Below, one piece after another: positions 42,423-54,904 of a stretch of DNA of 64,000 nucleotides. Both the position numbers and the translations under genes were made by a program. The notes under the pieces were generated by a model. It saw only the letters and a program-made list of their open reading frames with translations, had not been told where the DNA came from and ran no database searches. The stretch's first letter is position 1, and every line of letters starts with the position of its first letter. Source of the DNA: Sthenelais limicola (Eukaryota; Annelida; Polychaeta; Phyllodocida; Sigalionidae); the NCBI GenBank assembly GCA_942159475.1, contig OW804100.1, positions 6,650,127-6,714,126 on the forward strand. The letters run 5' to 3'.

Positions 42423-43668
42423 GATCTTATATATATGTTGCATGAGTCTAACGTGATGATATGCTGTAGAAAATAGTGTTAAATTCTTTACAATCTCATT
42501 CTAGATAATTGTGACAGCTGGAATATTATTGTGATGTGCTAAAGAATGATGATTGTTTTTGAATAAAAAAAAAAGCTGTTATAAAACAGACTTTGGTTAC
42601 TTATAATTCAATTCAATTCAATTCAAGACATTTTTTATTTGCAATTAGCGTAGGTTACAAAAAGGGAGGCCCAGTTTTGAAACCTTGGTTCCAAGTCTTC
42701 CTGTGAGTTCCTGGGAATGTATAATTGGGTTAATATATTCTAATTTATTCGATGGACTCCCTGTCATGATGTGTATTCATCCACAATTCAGACTGACTAC
42801 TGTCAAATTCAACGGAAAATCTCCACTGCCAACCATTGATGAAGGCACCAAAGCAACCTGTCTTTTTAAAACAAATTAAAACAAATATCTGGATGTCGTT
42901 GAATGTGGTTTGTGAAGGTATCTGGGGTGGAAATGTGATTTTGAAGCCTTTTCTCCATCTCTATTTATAATCTAATCTGGGAAAGCCCCTGTGAGATACT
43001 ATATACGTCATTTCCCACAACCTACGTCCAGGGGGACCTAAATACATGGGTCATATTTTCAGAAAATGCACAATTGGCAGCTGTCCACATTTGATAAATT
43101 CTGGCTACAATATGGCCAATACTAGGTAAATTCAAGTATGTTCGGCATTGCATTGATTCTAGCAATCTGTTTGGTTAAGTTGAACTGTATTTTGAACTTT
43201 ATTTTCGTCTGAAATTTGGGTTATTTGAGAGGATTGATGAATCTACTTATGCTTATAAAATGGTTTATGGCTAACTTCATGTTGATCCTATAGCTTGTCT
43301 ACTCACATTAAGATTATTGCAAATGTCTAACTAACTTAAACACATCAGTGCGATATTCCTTCCTTGTTGACATTCACATTCAAGTTTTTAAATAATCCAT
43401 TGACACATTGAAAGATCGTAGGTTTGATTCCCGTCCGGTGTTGTTTATAATTTCCTACCAAGCATAGCATTGTTGAAATATGTTTTCCTTCCCAAAAATA
43501 TCAACAATCTTACGCAGTATGCACCTTGCTCCCGACGCCTGTGTGGGCGGGAGCTAGGAGGCCCTGCCTCGGTCAAGAGGTCACGGGAACGCTGGGGTGC
43601 CTTGTGGCAGGCAAGCGTGCAACGCTTGTTCGCGAAAGGGGTTTGTCGCGGTAGGGTCTGTGCGCGGT

Positions 43669-44250
43669 TCAGTCTGGGCGCAGTTCGGTCCTGGCGCGGA
43701 AAGGTCGGCCCCCCTCAGTAATCTGGGCAATGACAGACTTTTTCTGGGTCTTATTCTTGTGTCCTCCACCAGCTTCAGTGGGTCCGAAAAAGTCTGGCGC
43801 TGAGCTAGTGGTAGTGTTCTGTATGGATACAGTATTCACAGCATCCAAATCAGCTCCCTCGAACACTTCGGACCAATGGACGGCCTGCTCGAGATCATAA
43901 GGCTCCTGTAGTCGTACCCACCAGGCTTCCTTGCCATTGAACAGGCCATCTAGATACACCTTTAAGCACAATGTCCGTCCGGTGTAATCTATTACATTGC
44001 CGAAAGCAATTCGGGCCTTCTTCACAACTTCATTTGCAAAGTTGCGGCTGGTCTGATTCATTGTTTGCCTCGAAGCATAAAAGATGGCCTCTTTTTTCCG
44101 GGAGTTGTGCTCCCCGAAATTAGCCTCCATATGCTGGACAAACTCCGGGAGTTTCAGTCCAGGGGGTAGCTTACCTAACTCCTGTACCTGGCGGCGGCAG
44201 GTGCATTTCAGAAACATCAGAAAGATGTCATCTGACCAATCCTGGTCACG
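43669..44250 (-). pseudogene. E3 Gag, capsid fragment
   Basis: The recognisable protein starts just inside the primer site, at WSDDIFLMFLKCTCRRQV, and runs to KNKTQKKSVIAQITEGG. It has a capsid-like pattern (KKEAIFYASRQTMNQTSRNF; DGLFNGKEAWWV). The open frame extends back into the 5' LTR, but that part is not Gag. There is no ATG at a suitable place, so the N-terminal part, including any ORF1 like that of E2, has probably been deleted. At the other end the frame leaves Gag at the foreign segment. Confidence 0.75.
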
Positions 44251-44256
44251 GCACCA
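44243..44256 (-). other. E3 primer-binding site
   Basis: On the minus strand TGGTGCCGTGACCA begins two bases inside the 5' LTR. Eleven of the first twelve bases equal those of E2. Confidence 0.75.
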
Positions 44257-44258
44257 AT

Positions 44259-44737
44259 TGTAGTGAACTCGGTTCGGGACTCTTAGCTTAGGAAATAAAA
44301 CAGAACAATGATTACTCTCGTACTCTGGTTTTATTCCCACACAACACTATTAGACCAACCTTTGTGGACCAGCCACAAGGGAAACATAGATACTGCGAAA
44401 CAGTATAATACAAGGTGTGAAGAACAGTAAAACATGACATATTCTCATAAGAGAAGAGTTTAAGACAATCAATACCAGAGATTGATAAGAACAACATAAA
44501 AGGACATTTCAAAGGTATAAAATAGCAATATACAAGGACAAGGCACAATATACAGAGATAAACACAGACAAAAGTAATATAACACAAGACCACTCTTCCA
44601 GGGTCTGTGTTCGGATTGGTCCGAGAGCCCTCAACTGCCCTCTAGTGTCAGTCTGAAAGGACTGGACTCAACCAGCGGACAGCCTCGGACTCCCGAACTA
44701 TATCATTGCGGGACCTGTAAAACACTCGACCACTACA
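44259..44737 (-). repeat. E3 5' LTR (479 bp)
   Basis: Complete copy, TGTAGTGAACTCGG to CGACCACTACA on +. It contains seven bases (AGGCACA or equivalent) that the split copy lacks at the LINE A insertion point. Confidence 0.95.
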
Positions 44738-44904
44738 TACATGTATTTACAAAAATCGCAGACAATTAAAGTCTGCATGCAGGTGATCATGTCACATGCA
44801 CCACAGGGCAACACCATAAGGCCACCACAGGCCTGTTTAGACAGGTGCTGTACACCAAAATAGTTGCATCACAGGAAAATAAATGGAACTGCTGACACCA
44901 ACAC

Positions 44905-45030
44905 TGGACGAAAAATCCGCTTTGTACTTAGCGTATAACAGGTCTTATTAGCAGCTTGTAACACATAATAGCAAAGCCCATGGATAGTAACTGCTATTCG
45001 CTACAAATGCTATAAGCTAGTGGACAGCCA
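44905..45030 (+). repeat. Inverted-repeat partner of 49400-49522
   Basis: By eye, most positions match the reverse complement of 49400-49522. The two copies could be the ends of one 4.6-kb DNA element or two separate insertions of one repeat. No coding sequence lies between them. Confidence 0.7.
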
Positions 45031-48000
45031 CTCCTTCCCTAATCGTTATCAAAACAACTGTCCATGAACCAATTACACTCCTGTGGGTAGAAATGACGCA
45101 GATCAAGCTGACACTGAATGCTATGTAATTAATGTTAGGGCTAATCTTTTCATCTTATTGCTTTTAACACTGGAAAAAATAATCTGTTTTTATTTTGTAA
45201 ATCCTAGTCCAATCCTAACTAAATCGGCAGACTTGTAGTCCGCAACCCAGTCCTCATCCAGAGTAAATCTGAACAGGGCGGGCATTGTTTACTCAACAAT
45301 CAGTATCATCCATTACCCACTAATTGGATAAGTTTGGTCAAGCTTACTCTCCTTGGGATGTTGTTATGATACAATACACTACCACTACCGAATACTGGAA
45401 TATATATATGAGCTCATTGAATAACTATAAAGAATGAGTAAATATAATTGCTGAGCTAAAATCTACTGCAAGGATTGATTTAACATATTATATGTGTTTG
45501 CAGGTGGAAGCAATAGTGTGGGTGGGAATATCTATGTCCAAAAATTTGTGCATCAGCAGTCCCTCAACCAGTGTATATTATCTTACTATAGGTTATGTTA
45601 AATATAAGTTATGCTAGAAACATATTTAATTATCATGGGTATTCATTGAACCATGGCTAAAGTTGTAAGGTACAGAGCCTGGTGTAAGATCTAGTAGCAA
45701 CTAAGACAATTACTGCGTAAACACAGAGTAGCCAATTTAAGTTATAGGCTTTTACATGTGGTGGTTTGTATTGCTAGAGAAATGGTTCCCCATTCTTTAG
45801 CTTCCTTAGGGGGCATTGAATTGGTTTGTATTGCTAGAGAAATGGTTACCCTTTCTTCTACCCAGTTGCCGATTCAAAAGAGGATGCCACATGCAATATT
45901 CACCCACAATTTATATTCACACACACTTAGGTATATCATGTATCATTATATGCATGATAATCACAGAAATACTGAATTGCACTGGGGAAAACGCATTAAC
46001 ACTATGAGTATCTGCACAAACATGTGTATATCTCCGTTTATCTCCAGTGGGAAGATCCGCCACGCTGACTCTAATTTATTATGAAGAATGACCTTGAATT
46101 CTTCAATGTTATTATGATGTATCCTCAATTGAATGGTGTATCTGCGTTTATAGACAGTACAGTGGTGTATTCGTGCATATCCTTAATGTAGTGATGCATG
46201 TGCGTATATCCTTTATGATACTGTGTACGTAAATGTTTTTTCAATAATTATCAATCTTAAAGAATAATCATTTACGTATACATTTCTTTTTAAAGAAATA
46301 GCAAATTTTGGAAGATATCATTGAATTTATTATACAATTCAGGGCTGGCTAAATTCAATAGCATACTAGCAACGAACGAAAATAAAGGGACCAGGGAGCA
46401 GCTTCCTACCAGGGAATTATATTACTGCTACTACTGAACCATGACTTAGACGGAAAGTTTAGGTGCAGGCGGGGCAGGAGTGAGGGAATTGGTCAGGGAC
46501 GGTAATTACGGTAATTAGGTCACAAGCTAATCAAATTAGTGTATAAACACAAACTGCCTATAAAGGGTTTGGGTATATGAAGTTGGCTTGTATTTCTAAC
46601 TTTTCTAGAGATATTAATTGTTTCTCCTCTTTATTATCCATGGCTACGTGTCCAGTAATCCTACCTGTATAATAATGGGAGAGACTTCTTTTCCGAAATA
46701 CGTGGGATAGTGTCCCTGTCTTGAAGAATAAAAGCAAACCAGTAATTAAAATATGTCATTTCACTTTATGGTTTCATTTCTATCTACTGCATCAGTGTTC
46801 CCTGAACATGACTAAAGCAAAAAAGTGTAGACATGTACAGAGGCTGGTGTAACACAGTGCACCGCATGTGGTAAGTAATTTTGCCACAAGTTAAGACAAT
46901 TACTGAATCAACAAAAACTAGACATGGTGGGTCTGTGTGTATGAAGTTGGTTTGTCTTTGTAGGGAAACTGTTTCTCCTCTTTCTACCCATACATGTCCA
47001 ATAGTAGATATTCGAGTAAATCAGTAAATAAATCGTTGGCGATGTGCATGGGGGAATGATTTATAATCATTATCATTGCAGTCTTTTACTGTTCGAATGA
47101 AGAAATGTATCATACAATGGTGCAGGACTTTTAGTTCTATGAATTATGCTTGTATCCATTAAACAAATGTTTTCCAATTCTATGAATCTATACTAAGTAT
47201 TTAAGGAAAGAAGGTAGGTGGGGGGGGGGGGGGGGAGAGAACGACAGTGGACGATCAAAATAGGAAAGGGGGAATATCCTATAAATATGATGATGTGTGG
47301 TATAATGAGGAAAAGCAAGAAAGAAAGATATAGTGGGGCAGGTATATGACCATGTATAATTAGATCGAACGAGAGGTTAGAACTACAAGTGGGATTCAAT
47401 GGCTCAAGTTTATATTTTTCGAGTGAGGATACTCCAGATTTCCGTCGCAGACACTCATAGTGTAAAAGCGTCCCCCCCCCCCCCCCCCCCCCCAGTGTTG
47501 ATATTTATGTAATGTATATTCTTCTCATCCTTCATATAAGTTTAATTGACTTTAAAGGTTCTCTCAGTCACTATTGGTATCGAAAGATAACGATATAACA
47601 CATATCATTATATCTTACAGAAATTGGGATATAACCAATGTCCAGAAATTTCAATGCAGGGAACTTTCTTGGAGCTTGATAGTGAAGGGTTAGCTTTGAT
47701 GTTGTTTACATAGCATTCAGGCCAGCGCAATTGGCGTCCATTTCAACCCACGGGATTGTGATTGATTTGGGAGTAATTGTTTTGATAATAATAAGTAAAG
47801 GAGCTGATATCCAAGGTTGGGGTAATAAGTCTTTAAAACATTCAATGTGAGAACGAATGACAGCCTCAAATGGACAGTGGGGTTAATACAAATGTGACGT
47901 CTCACAGGAGAATGAGTCACAAGTCACAAATTAGGATTCTGATATATCGTCATATTTAAAAAGATAATATCAAGATGAGATCAAGCTCATCCAAATGATC

Positions 48001-49399
48001 TAAGACGTGTTCCTATGATTTATTTTTATACATTCATGTTTGAAAAAAAGTTTGCAATATTTCTGGTTTCATCTGAGCAATTATGCCAGTAATAAAATGT
48101 ACTCCATAGGATGACCTTAAAAACACAAGGATATATATTCAATACACTATCTTGAAATTTGGTGCATGTATTTATATGACATAGGGTTAATACCCGCCAG
48201 AAATGAGAAGATATCCTGTGATTGTGAATAAATCCATCATTTTCCCAAAACACGTCACAAATGTATTTGGACCTCATGGTATATGTGATCTGTATACACG
48301 CATTCTTACAATTGTCTCATGTTTACAATAGACCATGATCGGCCGGACCATGGTTATCCAAGTAGTCAGTCCACCCCTAATGTCTGTCCACACTCGCTAC
48401 TTCAACATCCAAACCCAGCATCTTGCAGTTTGTGTTTATTCAGTGTGACCCAATTATTTTATGCGTGGTTCGCTGACTTACACCACCGACCTCTGTACCT
48501 GCACTTTTGGCTTTAGTAGTCATGGCTCACTGAACACTGATGGCAGTGCATGTGATCAATGTTTTAGCATTAATACCCGAGGTTTTGGATGGTCTAAGTG
48601 GTCTGTTGCCTGGTGGACAATTCGAGGGGCTTTATCACTCTTAAATGAATGTATATTGGTGTTGTCATATATATGAAGGTTCATAATGACATTTTATATA
48701 TATAAAATATAAGGGGGGCACATGGAGTTGTTTTTTTTTAAATTATAAAAGGGAAAAATAATCGATCAACATTCTTTTCGGGAAAATATTTCTAGAAAAT
48801 CGAATTCTCATGATTAAAACATGAACTATAGCTCAAATGAAAGCTCACTTTATTCCCTACAAACAGTTTAATAAGTACTAGGTTACTACTGTTCGTCATC
48901 TATGACATATATCCAGTTGATTGTTGATAAAAAATATTTCGAAAAGAAAACTTAATCTTTGCGTTATCATATCTCAGTGACTATTAAGAGCAGGGACACA
49001 TGTAATATATGAAACGAAAGAATATTAAGTCCTCTAAAGATGGTCTAATATGACCTAAGCTCTAGATCTCATATTCCCGCGGTTATAAAATAAAAAGTGA
49101 AAGAGGGTTCCCCTAGCGGCGATTTTGGGAACCTTCGCAGAGGCCTAGGGCACGGGACTTTTTTTGCTAAATGTCCTCTACCATCCCTACATGATCCACC
49201 AATAAAATGATTTCTTGCAATTTGTTCCTTGCCAAATTTTAGTTTGACTGGACTGTAAGTTCCGTCACGTTTCCAGAAAAGGGATTATAGATTAAAATGG
49301 TCAGTCCCCATACACAGGCAGAGCGTCGATATTGTTTGTTCTACAATCACATGGTTGAATAGTTAGTAATATGACACCATGTGCATGAAGTTCCTGCTA

Positions 49400-49522
49400 T
49401 TAGCTTAAGTATACTGGTAGCGAATAGCAGCTACTATTCTTGTGCTTTTCTATTTTGTGTTACACGCTGCTAATAGGACCTGTTGTACGCTAAGTGTAAA
49501 GCGGATTTTTCGTCCAGTGCAA
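49400..49522 (-). repeat. Inverted-repeat partner of 44905-45030
   Basis: See the partner entry; similarity covers TTTACACTTAGCGTA and TATTAGCAGC(G/T)TGTAACAC words on the minus strand. Confidence 0.7.
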
Positions 49523-50850
49523 GGGTAGGGGAAGCATCTGGTCGGGTTTGGCAAGCCCTCATTGTTTTCAAATTGTAAAATACTTAGTTATGCATGCATA
49601 GCGAGTTTTGGTCCGAGTAGATCAGAAGCTCGCTGTCACTGTCACAGTCTGTTTCTGTCAGAAAATTAATCTTGATTCTGACTGATTTGAAGCCTTTTTT
49701 CATAATAATCTCTGTAGATCAGCTCAAATCTTAAATATATCTGCTTTCATGTCCTTGGGATGGTTAATTATAAGCATAATACACACATATTAGTAAAATC
49801 CCATATTATCGTCGCACTGGCGTGGCCTACTTGACGAGGAGGCATCAGTGGCATAGTTAATTATGCATGCATAAACAAACCATGCTCATAACTCCGCCCC
49901 CATCCCATACAATTTCACCCGCCTACAGACCTACCTTATTCTCCCTATTAGACTGTATAAATGAGATTTCACCAAAGATTTTAAGCTCTTACTAGTACAA
50001 TTACTGCATACGAGACCGCACACGGTACTGTGTATCTCTATGTATTCTTCGATGCCAGCATTCTTCTATCACTCTTGCACATTGGAACACACTCTGCCAT
50101 ACTTGTTTAATTTCAGGTAACTTCAAGCCTGAATTACAATGCACCAATCATAGCCTCTGTCACCTAGTTCCACCTCATGCACTGTCAGCCAATCACAACA
50201 CGTCTAACATAGCTCTCTGACCCGAAATGATGGATTTAACGCTAAAATGAAATGATTATAATGCATCGGGAGACGGGAGGAGGGAGAGGGAAGCAGGTAG
50301 GGTGGTAACAGTGTCAATCTACAAAAAGAATCCATATTTATAAAAGTAAATAGCCCAAGACTTCCCTTCATTCCCATCAAATTGTGACAATAGGCCAACT
50401 CTGGTGCCACATACCTCTGGATCAATTGAGACTGACTCGCCCTCTGGAAGAGGTGGATAGCCACTCAACTAAATATTCTTTCCGTCGCCCAAAGAATCTG
50501 GTCTTTCCCATTACAAGCCATGTTGTATATATCGATGCGTTCTGCTGGTTTACTACTATACATTCCGACCTATTGTCATTAGATATGGCTCCTTATATCA
50601 TTTTTGTTGTTGTCATTATAGCCTAGGCCTATGTGAATCGAATCTTGCAATAATTCCACAATATCACAGATTCTAAGTTTATGCAGTCAAATCAACAGCT
50701 ATCCCATTAAATAGGCTTTCTCTTTGTCGTAGGAGCAATTTTAAATCATTTTAGCGGAAATTTTGTTACGACATTAGCCTGGCCTTAGCCATAGGCATAG
50801 GCGCAGCTGTTGAAAATATTCTAAAATCTCTACCTCTGCCCAGAAACAAT

Positions 50851-51168
50851 ATACATAGATTTCACATGACGTCACCCAGTCGGCTGGGGTAACACAGTGA
50901 CCACCATTTTCAGGGGCATCGCTACGCTGGCCGTCTATGGCGGGGGTATCAAAACAAAGTTGATAAAACTCACAAGAGTAGATACTTGGGTAATTCTACA
51001 TTAAAGGCAGATTATCTAACCTATCATGAAGGTATTGTTGTGTCAGATTAAAACTGGTAAAGGTTAAAACAGCCAGAAAACGATATTTTCAAGTATCGCA
51101 GCATACATAGCCATCTATCTTGACCCCAAACATGGCCAGGGCCGTGACGTCAGTGAAATCTATGTATA
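50851..51168. mobile_element. MITE-like element with about 25-bp inverted ends
   Basis: The left end ATACATAGATTTCACATGAC and right end CAGTGAAATCTATGTATA are inverted copies and both run into GACGTCAC. One base is missing in the right end. The 318-bp body is non-coding. A TA target duplication is possible but cannot be separated from the ATAT context. Confidence 0.7.
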
Positions 51169-52765
51169 CATATGAAAATGAAACAGGAGCAATATTTCAG
51201 GGTGGTAACCAGCATTTTCGGATTCAGCCGACTTTACTTAGTATAAAACCACCATATACCAAGCATTAACAGAAAATGCCTCTTGAAATATTTTAATCTT
51301 CATATGGCACCAGTCTAATAAGACAATACAGTATTAATCACAAATACAAGGCTGCAGTGCATAAGATTCGGGCGAAGATTGACCTCTAGTTGTATATATA
51401 GGTATTACATACTTCACTGTCCTGCAAAACCCTGTTAATCTCTTAGTTTAAAGGATTAATCGAATAAGCCCAACTCTAATATTCCTTAGAGGAATATAGT
51501 ATAAGTCCCAACACTTGTAGTCACTATAGGAAAAATCGAAGTCCAGTCGTGTAGCTTGTATGTGAGAATGATATTGTACAGGAGGCCCCTTTTATTCAAG
51601 TTGCAATGTATGTGACATTCAATATAACAATGAGAGAATGTATAATTAATTGCCCTCTATAGTGGGGCAGATAAGTGCATTTTTCATGTTTAATCTTTCA
51701 AATCATGTAACATACAAGAAAATTGGTAGAAATGGTCCTTAGGACCCACTTTTTTAAAAAAGCCCGTTAGCCATCAAAAATTTTTAATTGACGGCCATTT
51801 TTTCAAGATGGCAGCTATTTGGAACATGGAAATACTATTTTCGCCCTATCATCTGATAGAATGGTCCGATTGAAATGATCTTGATGTCAAATTGTGGTTA
51901 TTAATATGCAGAAGCAGCATAGCTATTGAAGATTTCAAAATGGTGGCCATTTTTAAAGATGGCGGCCATTTAGGGCATGAAAAGACTATTTTCGTCATAA
52001 AATCTTACAGAATAATACAATTTTAATCATCTTGGTGTCAAATTTTATGGAACCCTCTTCTACACGCACATGAAAGTTTAATAGACACCATAAATTCATT
52101 GCTGTTTCATCTAATAGTTACATAAATATCAGCTAAAACATTAATCATAAGACATGGTATATGAAGTCTGATTTCTTGGTCTGTGGACTACTAAAGAAGA
52201 TGATACCTGAAGCATTATAGTCAAACTAGGTTTTTTCCCTAAATTAATATTAATCAACATCTTACCCGACCAAGAACTAAGGTCAAGGTCAAGGTCATTA
52301 TTTCCAAGGTCAAAGTGCAATGCTGATGCACCTGGTCTATATTGCATTTGATCAACTTACATGCATTCTAGATCTTTGAGTTACACATATGACAAATATA
52401 TTGTAGTTATAATGCTCCAGATTCAATAACCTTGAGCATGGGTCATGTTCAAGGTCAAAGGTCATATACACATCATTATAATTGAAATGTCTTGTTACAT
52501 CAGCCTGCAAAGTTTCATCTACATCCAACTATTTTTTGCTTTTGAATGAGACATGCGAAACCAAGACGTCTTTTAAGGAAAATGGACCTTTTTCACCTTT
52601 AAAAAAATGAGCATATTTGATGAGACAAAAGCACCCAGAGCAAAGGGAAATTTGTTGTTTATAAATCAGAGCATGAGTTCTTATCAATGGCCATCGATCA
52701 ACCTCATGAGCAAGCAAATGCTATCATCAAAGGCGATGGGGGTGCAAATGGGTTGATTTAAGACC

Positions 52766-54480
52766 CAGCTCTGAGAAGGTGGATGGTAGCTGGCCCTGAA
52801 GTCAGTTACCTGGTTGCTCAGTATGAGACAGCCTCGGAAGCTGCATTGAGTGACAATGGAAAGCTTCACACCTGCCAGAAGTCCCAACTTGCTGCCATTC
52901 TTGAGGCACAAATTACCATACCAGACCTCCAACCTGAGGCTGATGCTATCATCTTATGCCCAACTTACAACACACAACTTACAACTACAACTTACATCTT
53001 ACACTATACGACTCGAATCGGGAGCACCCTGCTAAAAACAGGCCAAAAAAGTGTTTTTTTTATGGATATCACCGTTACAACGCACGTTGTAACGGATAGC
53101 CCGACCCGTTTTTTTTCTGTTTTCTGAGTTGTAAGTCTTACGACTCGCTGAGTCCGAGTTGTAAGCCCTACAACTGGCACTCACACTGTTACGACTCTAC
53201 GATCCAATTCAACATTTGAATCTTGAGTTTTGTCGTGAACAACAGCTCAAAAACGGACCTTACAACTGGAAAACTAGTTGTAAGGCTTACAACTCGTCGG
53301 ATGCGTAGTGTGAGGGGGGCATTAGATGGTTCAGCTTTAGTAAACACTAGACCCCCACATAAAGGAAAGACATTTGAGGAATATGCTGCATTGGACATGC
53401 TTCCCACTATACAAGCATATGCTTCAAAGTACAAGAGAACAGACATTGTCTTTGATGTGTACAGACCTTCAAGCCTGAAGAATGAAACAAGGTCAAAGCG
53501 AGGACAGGGGGCTAGGCGGAGAGTGACAGCCACAGGCAAAATACCATACAACTGGCGGAGCTTTTTAAGAGACAACAAGACTGAGTTGTTTACCTTCCTG
53601 GCTGCCAAGATTGCTGAGATTTGTACATCAAACACTTTTATCTTGACCAAGGAAGAAGATGTTAGCAATTGAACGATTGAATCTGGATGATCTGTGTGCT
53701 TGTACCCACGAGGAAGCAGACACACAGATTTTTGTACATGCCAGATATGTGGCATCAGAGGGCAGGAAGGTTCTCATGATCAAAGCCAGTGACACAGATG
53801 TACTGGTAATAGCAGTCAGTGTTCTACCTGCACTGAAGGAGTCTGGTCTGCAGAAACTGCTGATCACTTTTGGTCAAAGACAAAATCTGAGGTACATTCC
53901 TGTTCACAACCTCAATCACTTGGCCCAGTCAAGACTAAAGGGATTCTCCTTTCCATGCATTCACTGGTTGTGATATTGTATCATCCTTCCAGGGAAAAGG
54001 GAAGAAATCTGCATGGCAAACATGGAATGTATGCACAGCTGCCTCTGAAGTCTTCATAAAACTCAGCCAATACCCACCAAATGTTGAAGATGAAGATCTA
54101 GCAATCTTGGAGAAGTTTGTTATTACAATGTATGATAGGTCCAGTACAGCTGCTGGGGTTGATGATGCACGGCTTGACATGTTTGCTCGCAAGCAGCGAC
54201 CATACGAAGCCATTCCCCCAACTCAAGCAGCTCTCCTCCAGCATGTCAAATGAGCTGCCTATGGAGCCAATCAATAGTTTGTCAACCAGAACCAGAAGTC
54301 CAGCAGACTGGGGATGGACAAAAGAAGGTGATGTGTGGCAAATCTACTAGACCAAACTGCCACCAATTGCCCAGACTTATCAGCAGCTCACCAAGTGCGG
54401 GTGCAAAAGGGATTGCTCTGGACTGTGCACATGTTATCAATTTGATCTGTAGATGCCAGGATTAGTTGACAAACAAGTTC
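52766..54480 (+). pseudogene. E5 internal ORF (THEEADT family), broken
   Basis: Serial + frames encode MVAGPEVSYLVAQYE, (after a MITE) DGSALVNTRPPHKGKTFEEY, RGQGARRRVTATGKIPYNW, then CTHEEADTQIFVHARY, ASDTDVLVIAVS, IPVHNLNHLA, GKGKKSAWQTWN, LYDRSS-like TMYDRSSTAAGV, PPTQAALLQHV, DWGWTKEGDVWQIY and a Cys-rich tail. I know this order from a widespread, uncharacterised protein family of invertebrate genomes. The acidic THEEADT and DTDV motifs recall PIN-like nucleases, but that is inference. The frame is broken by a MITE (52957-53321), by shifts near 53650 and 53940 and by stops near 54250-54350. Whether it moved E5 is unproven. Confidence 0.75.
52957..53321. mobile_element. MITE inserted in the E5 ORF, 3-bp duplication TTA
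   Basis: The 365-bp insert starts TGCCC and ends GGGCA, with TTA on both sides (52954-52956, 53322-53324). With the insert and one TTA left out of account, the reading frame on either side is continuous. The inside is full of CTTACAA/TTGTAAG words in both orientations. A TWA duplication is typical of PIF/Harbinger-type MITEs. Confidence 0.8.
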
Positions 54481-54904
54481 ATCCTATAAGGTAATATATA
54501 TATGTACAATTGATTAAGAGTGCTGCTTCATGAAGACCAATAAAATTTGTGGTTAATTCTGATATTTATAGTACCATATTTATTATCATCACCAATAATT
54601 TTTTATATAACTCTGCACAGGATGATAAAAGACTTCATCTAGGAACATTAAGTGATGGGAGTTCAGCTTGGGCATAGTAAAAAACATATATTTTGACACC
54701 AAGATTACTGAAAATGGACTATTATGTCAGATTTTATGGGGAAGAAATGTTTTCATGTTTCATATGGCGGCCATTTTTTTTAATGGCAGCCATTATATAC
54801 ATGAAAATACTATTCTTAGTAGCTATTCAACTTCTGTTTAGCCCGAAACATATAATTTGACACCAAGATCATTCAAGTCTGACTATTCTGTCCGATTCTA
54901 TGAC

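Larger units (their letters stand above)
38825..43660. other. 4.8-kb foreign segment splitting E3 Gag
   Basis: Gag stops being recognisable at about 43670 and resumes at 38821. Between them I see no gene. The segment holds a possible LTR or UTR end with CAATAAACACC at 38937, C- and CT-rich runs (39050-39220, 40720-40800), the foldback element at 39994-41091, a 28-bp tandem repeat at 42339-42422, an antisense LINE-like tail at 42604-42650 (repeated TTCAA then a TTTTTTATTTGC word) and a GC-rich stretch at 43510-43660. Boundaries are approximate and several insertions are likely. Confidence 0.5.
11664..44737 (-). mobile_element. E3: Ty3/Gypsy element with ORF4, split by nested insertions
   Basis: The 5' LTR is at 44259-44737 and the 3' LTR is in two pieces (11664-11950 and 32954-33144). 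Between those pieces lie 21 kb of later insertions. In minus-strand order the body has a primer site, a Gag fragment, a foreign segment (38825-43660), zinc knuckle and protease, the protease-RT linker, the first part of RT, a non-coding stretch, an ORF4 homologue, and a purine tract. Most of RT and all of RNase H and integrase are missing. The LTR copies differ at about 8 of 472 aligned positions plus one 7-base gap by my reading. No clean target duplication is visible (CACA left, TACA right). Confidence 0.88.
44738..50850. other. Non-coding intron DNA with old repeats
   Basis: No gene seen. About 120 bp at 44905-45030 recur in inverted orientation at 49400-49522 (GGACGAAAAATCCGCTTT at one end, GCTATTCGCTAC at the other). 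A GGTTTGTATTGCTAGAGAAA word is repeated at 45763 and 45823. Poly-G and poly-C runs lie at 47220-47235 and 47473-47492. A pair of diverged copies of a TATGAAGTTGG(C/T)TTGT segment occurs near 46577 and 46951. Confidence 0.5.

Noticed and set aside
43405..43445. tRNA-like B box GGTTTGATTCC
   Set aside because: No A box at a suitable distance, no cloverleaf partner arms, no tail; treated as chance or a very old fragment.
43669..44340. Gag start inside the E3 5' LTR
   Set aside because: The open frame extends into the LTR by chance; Gag similarity begins only after the primer site.
53659..54350. THEEADT ORF as a host gene
   Set aside because: It lies between clear transposon ends and has multiple frameshifts and a MITE; it is element-borne and dead.
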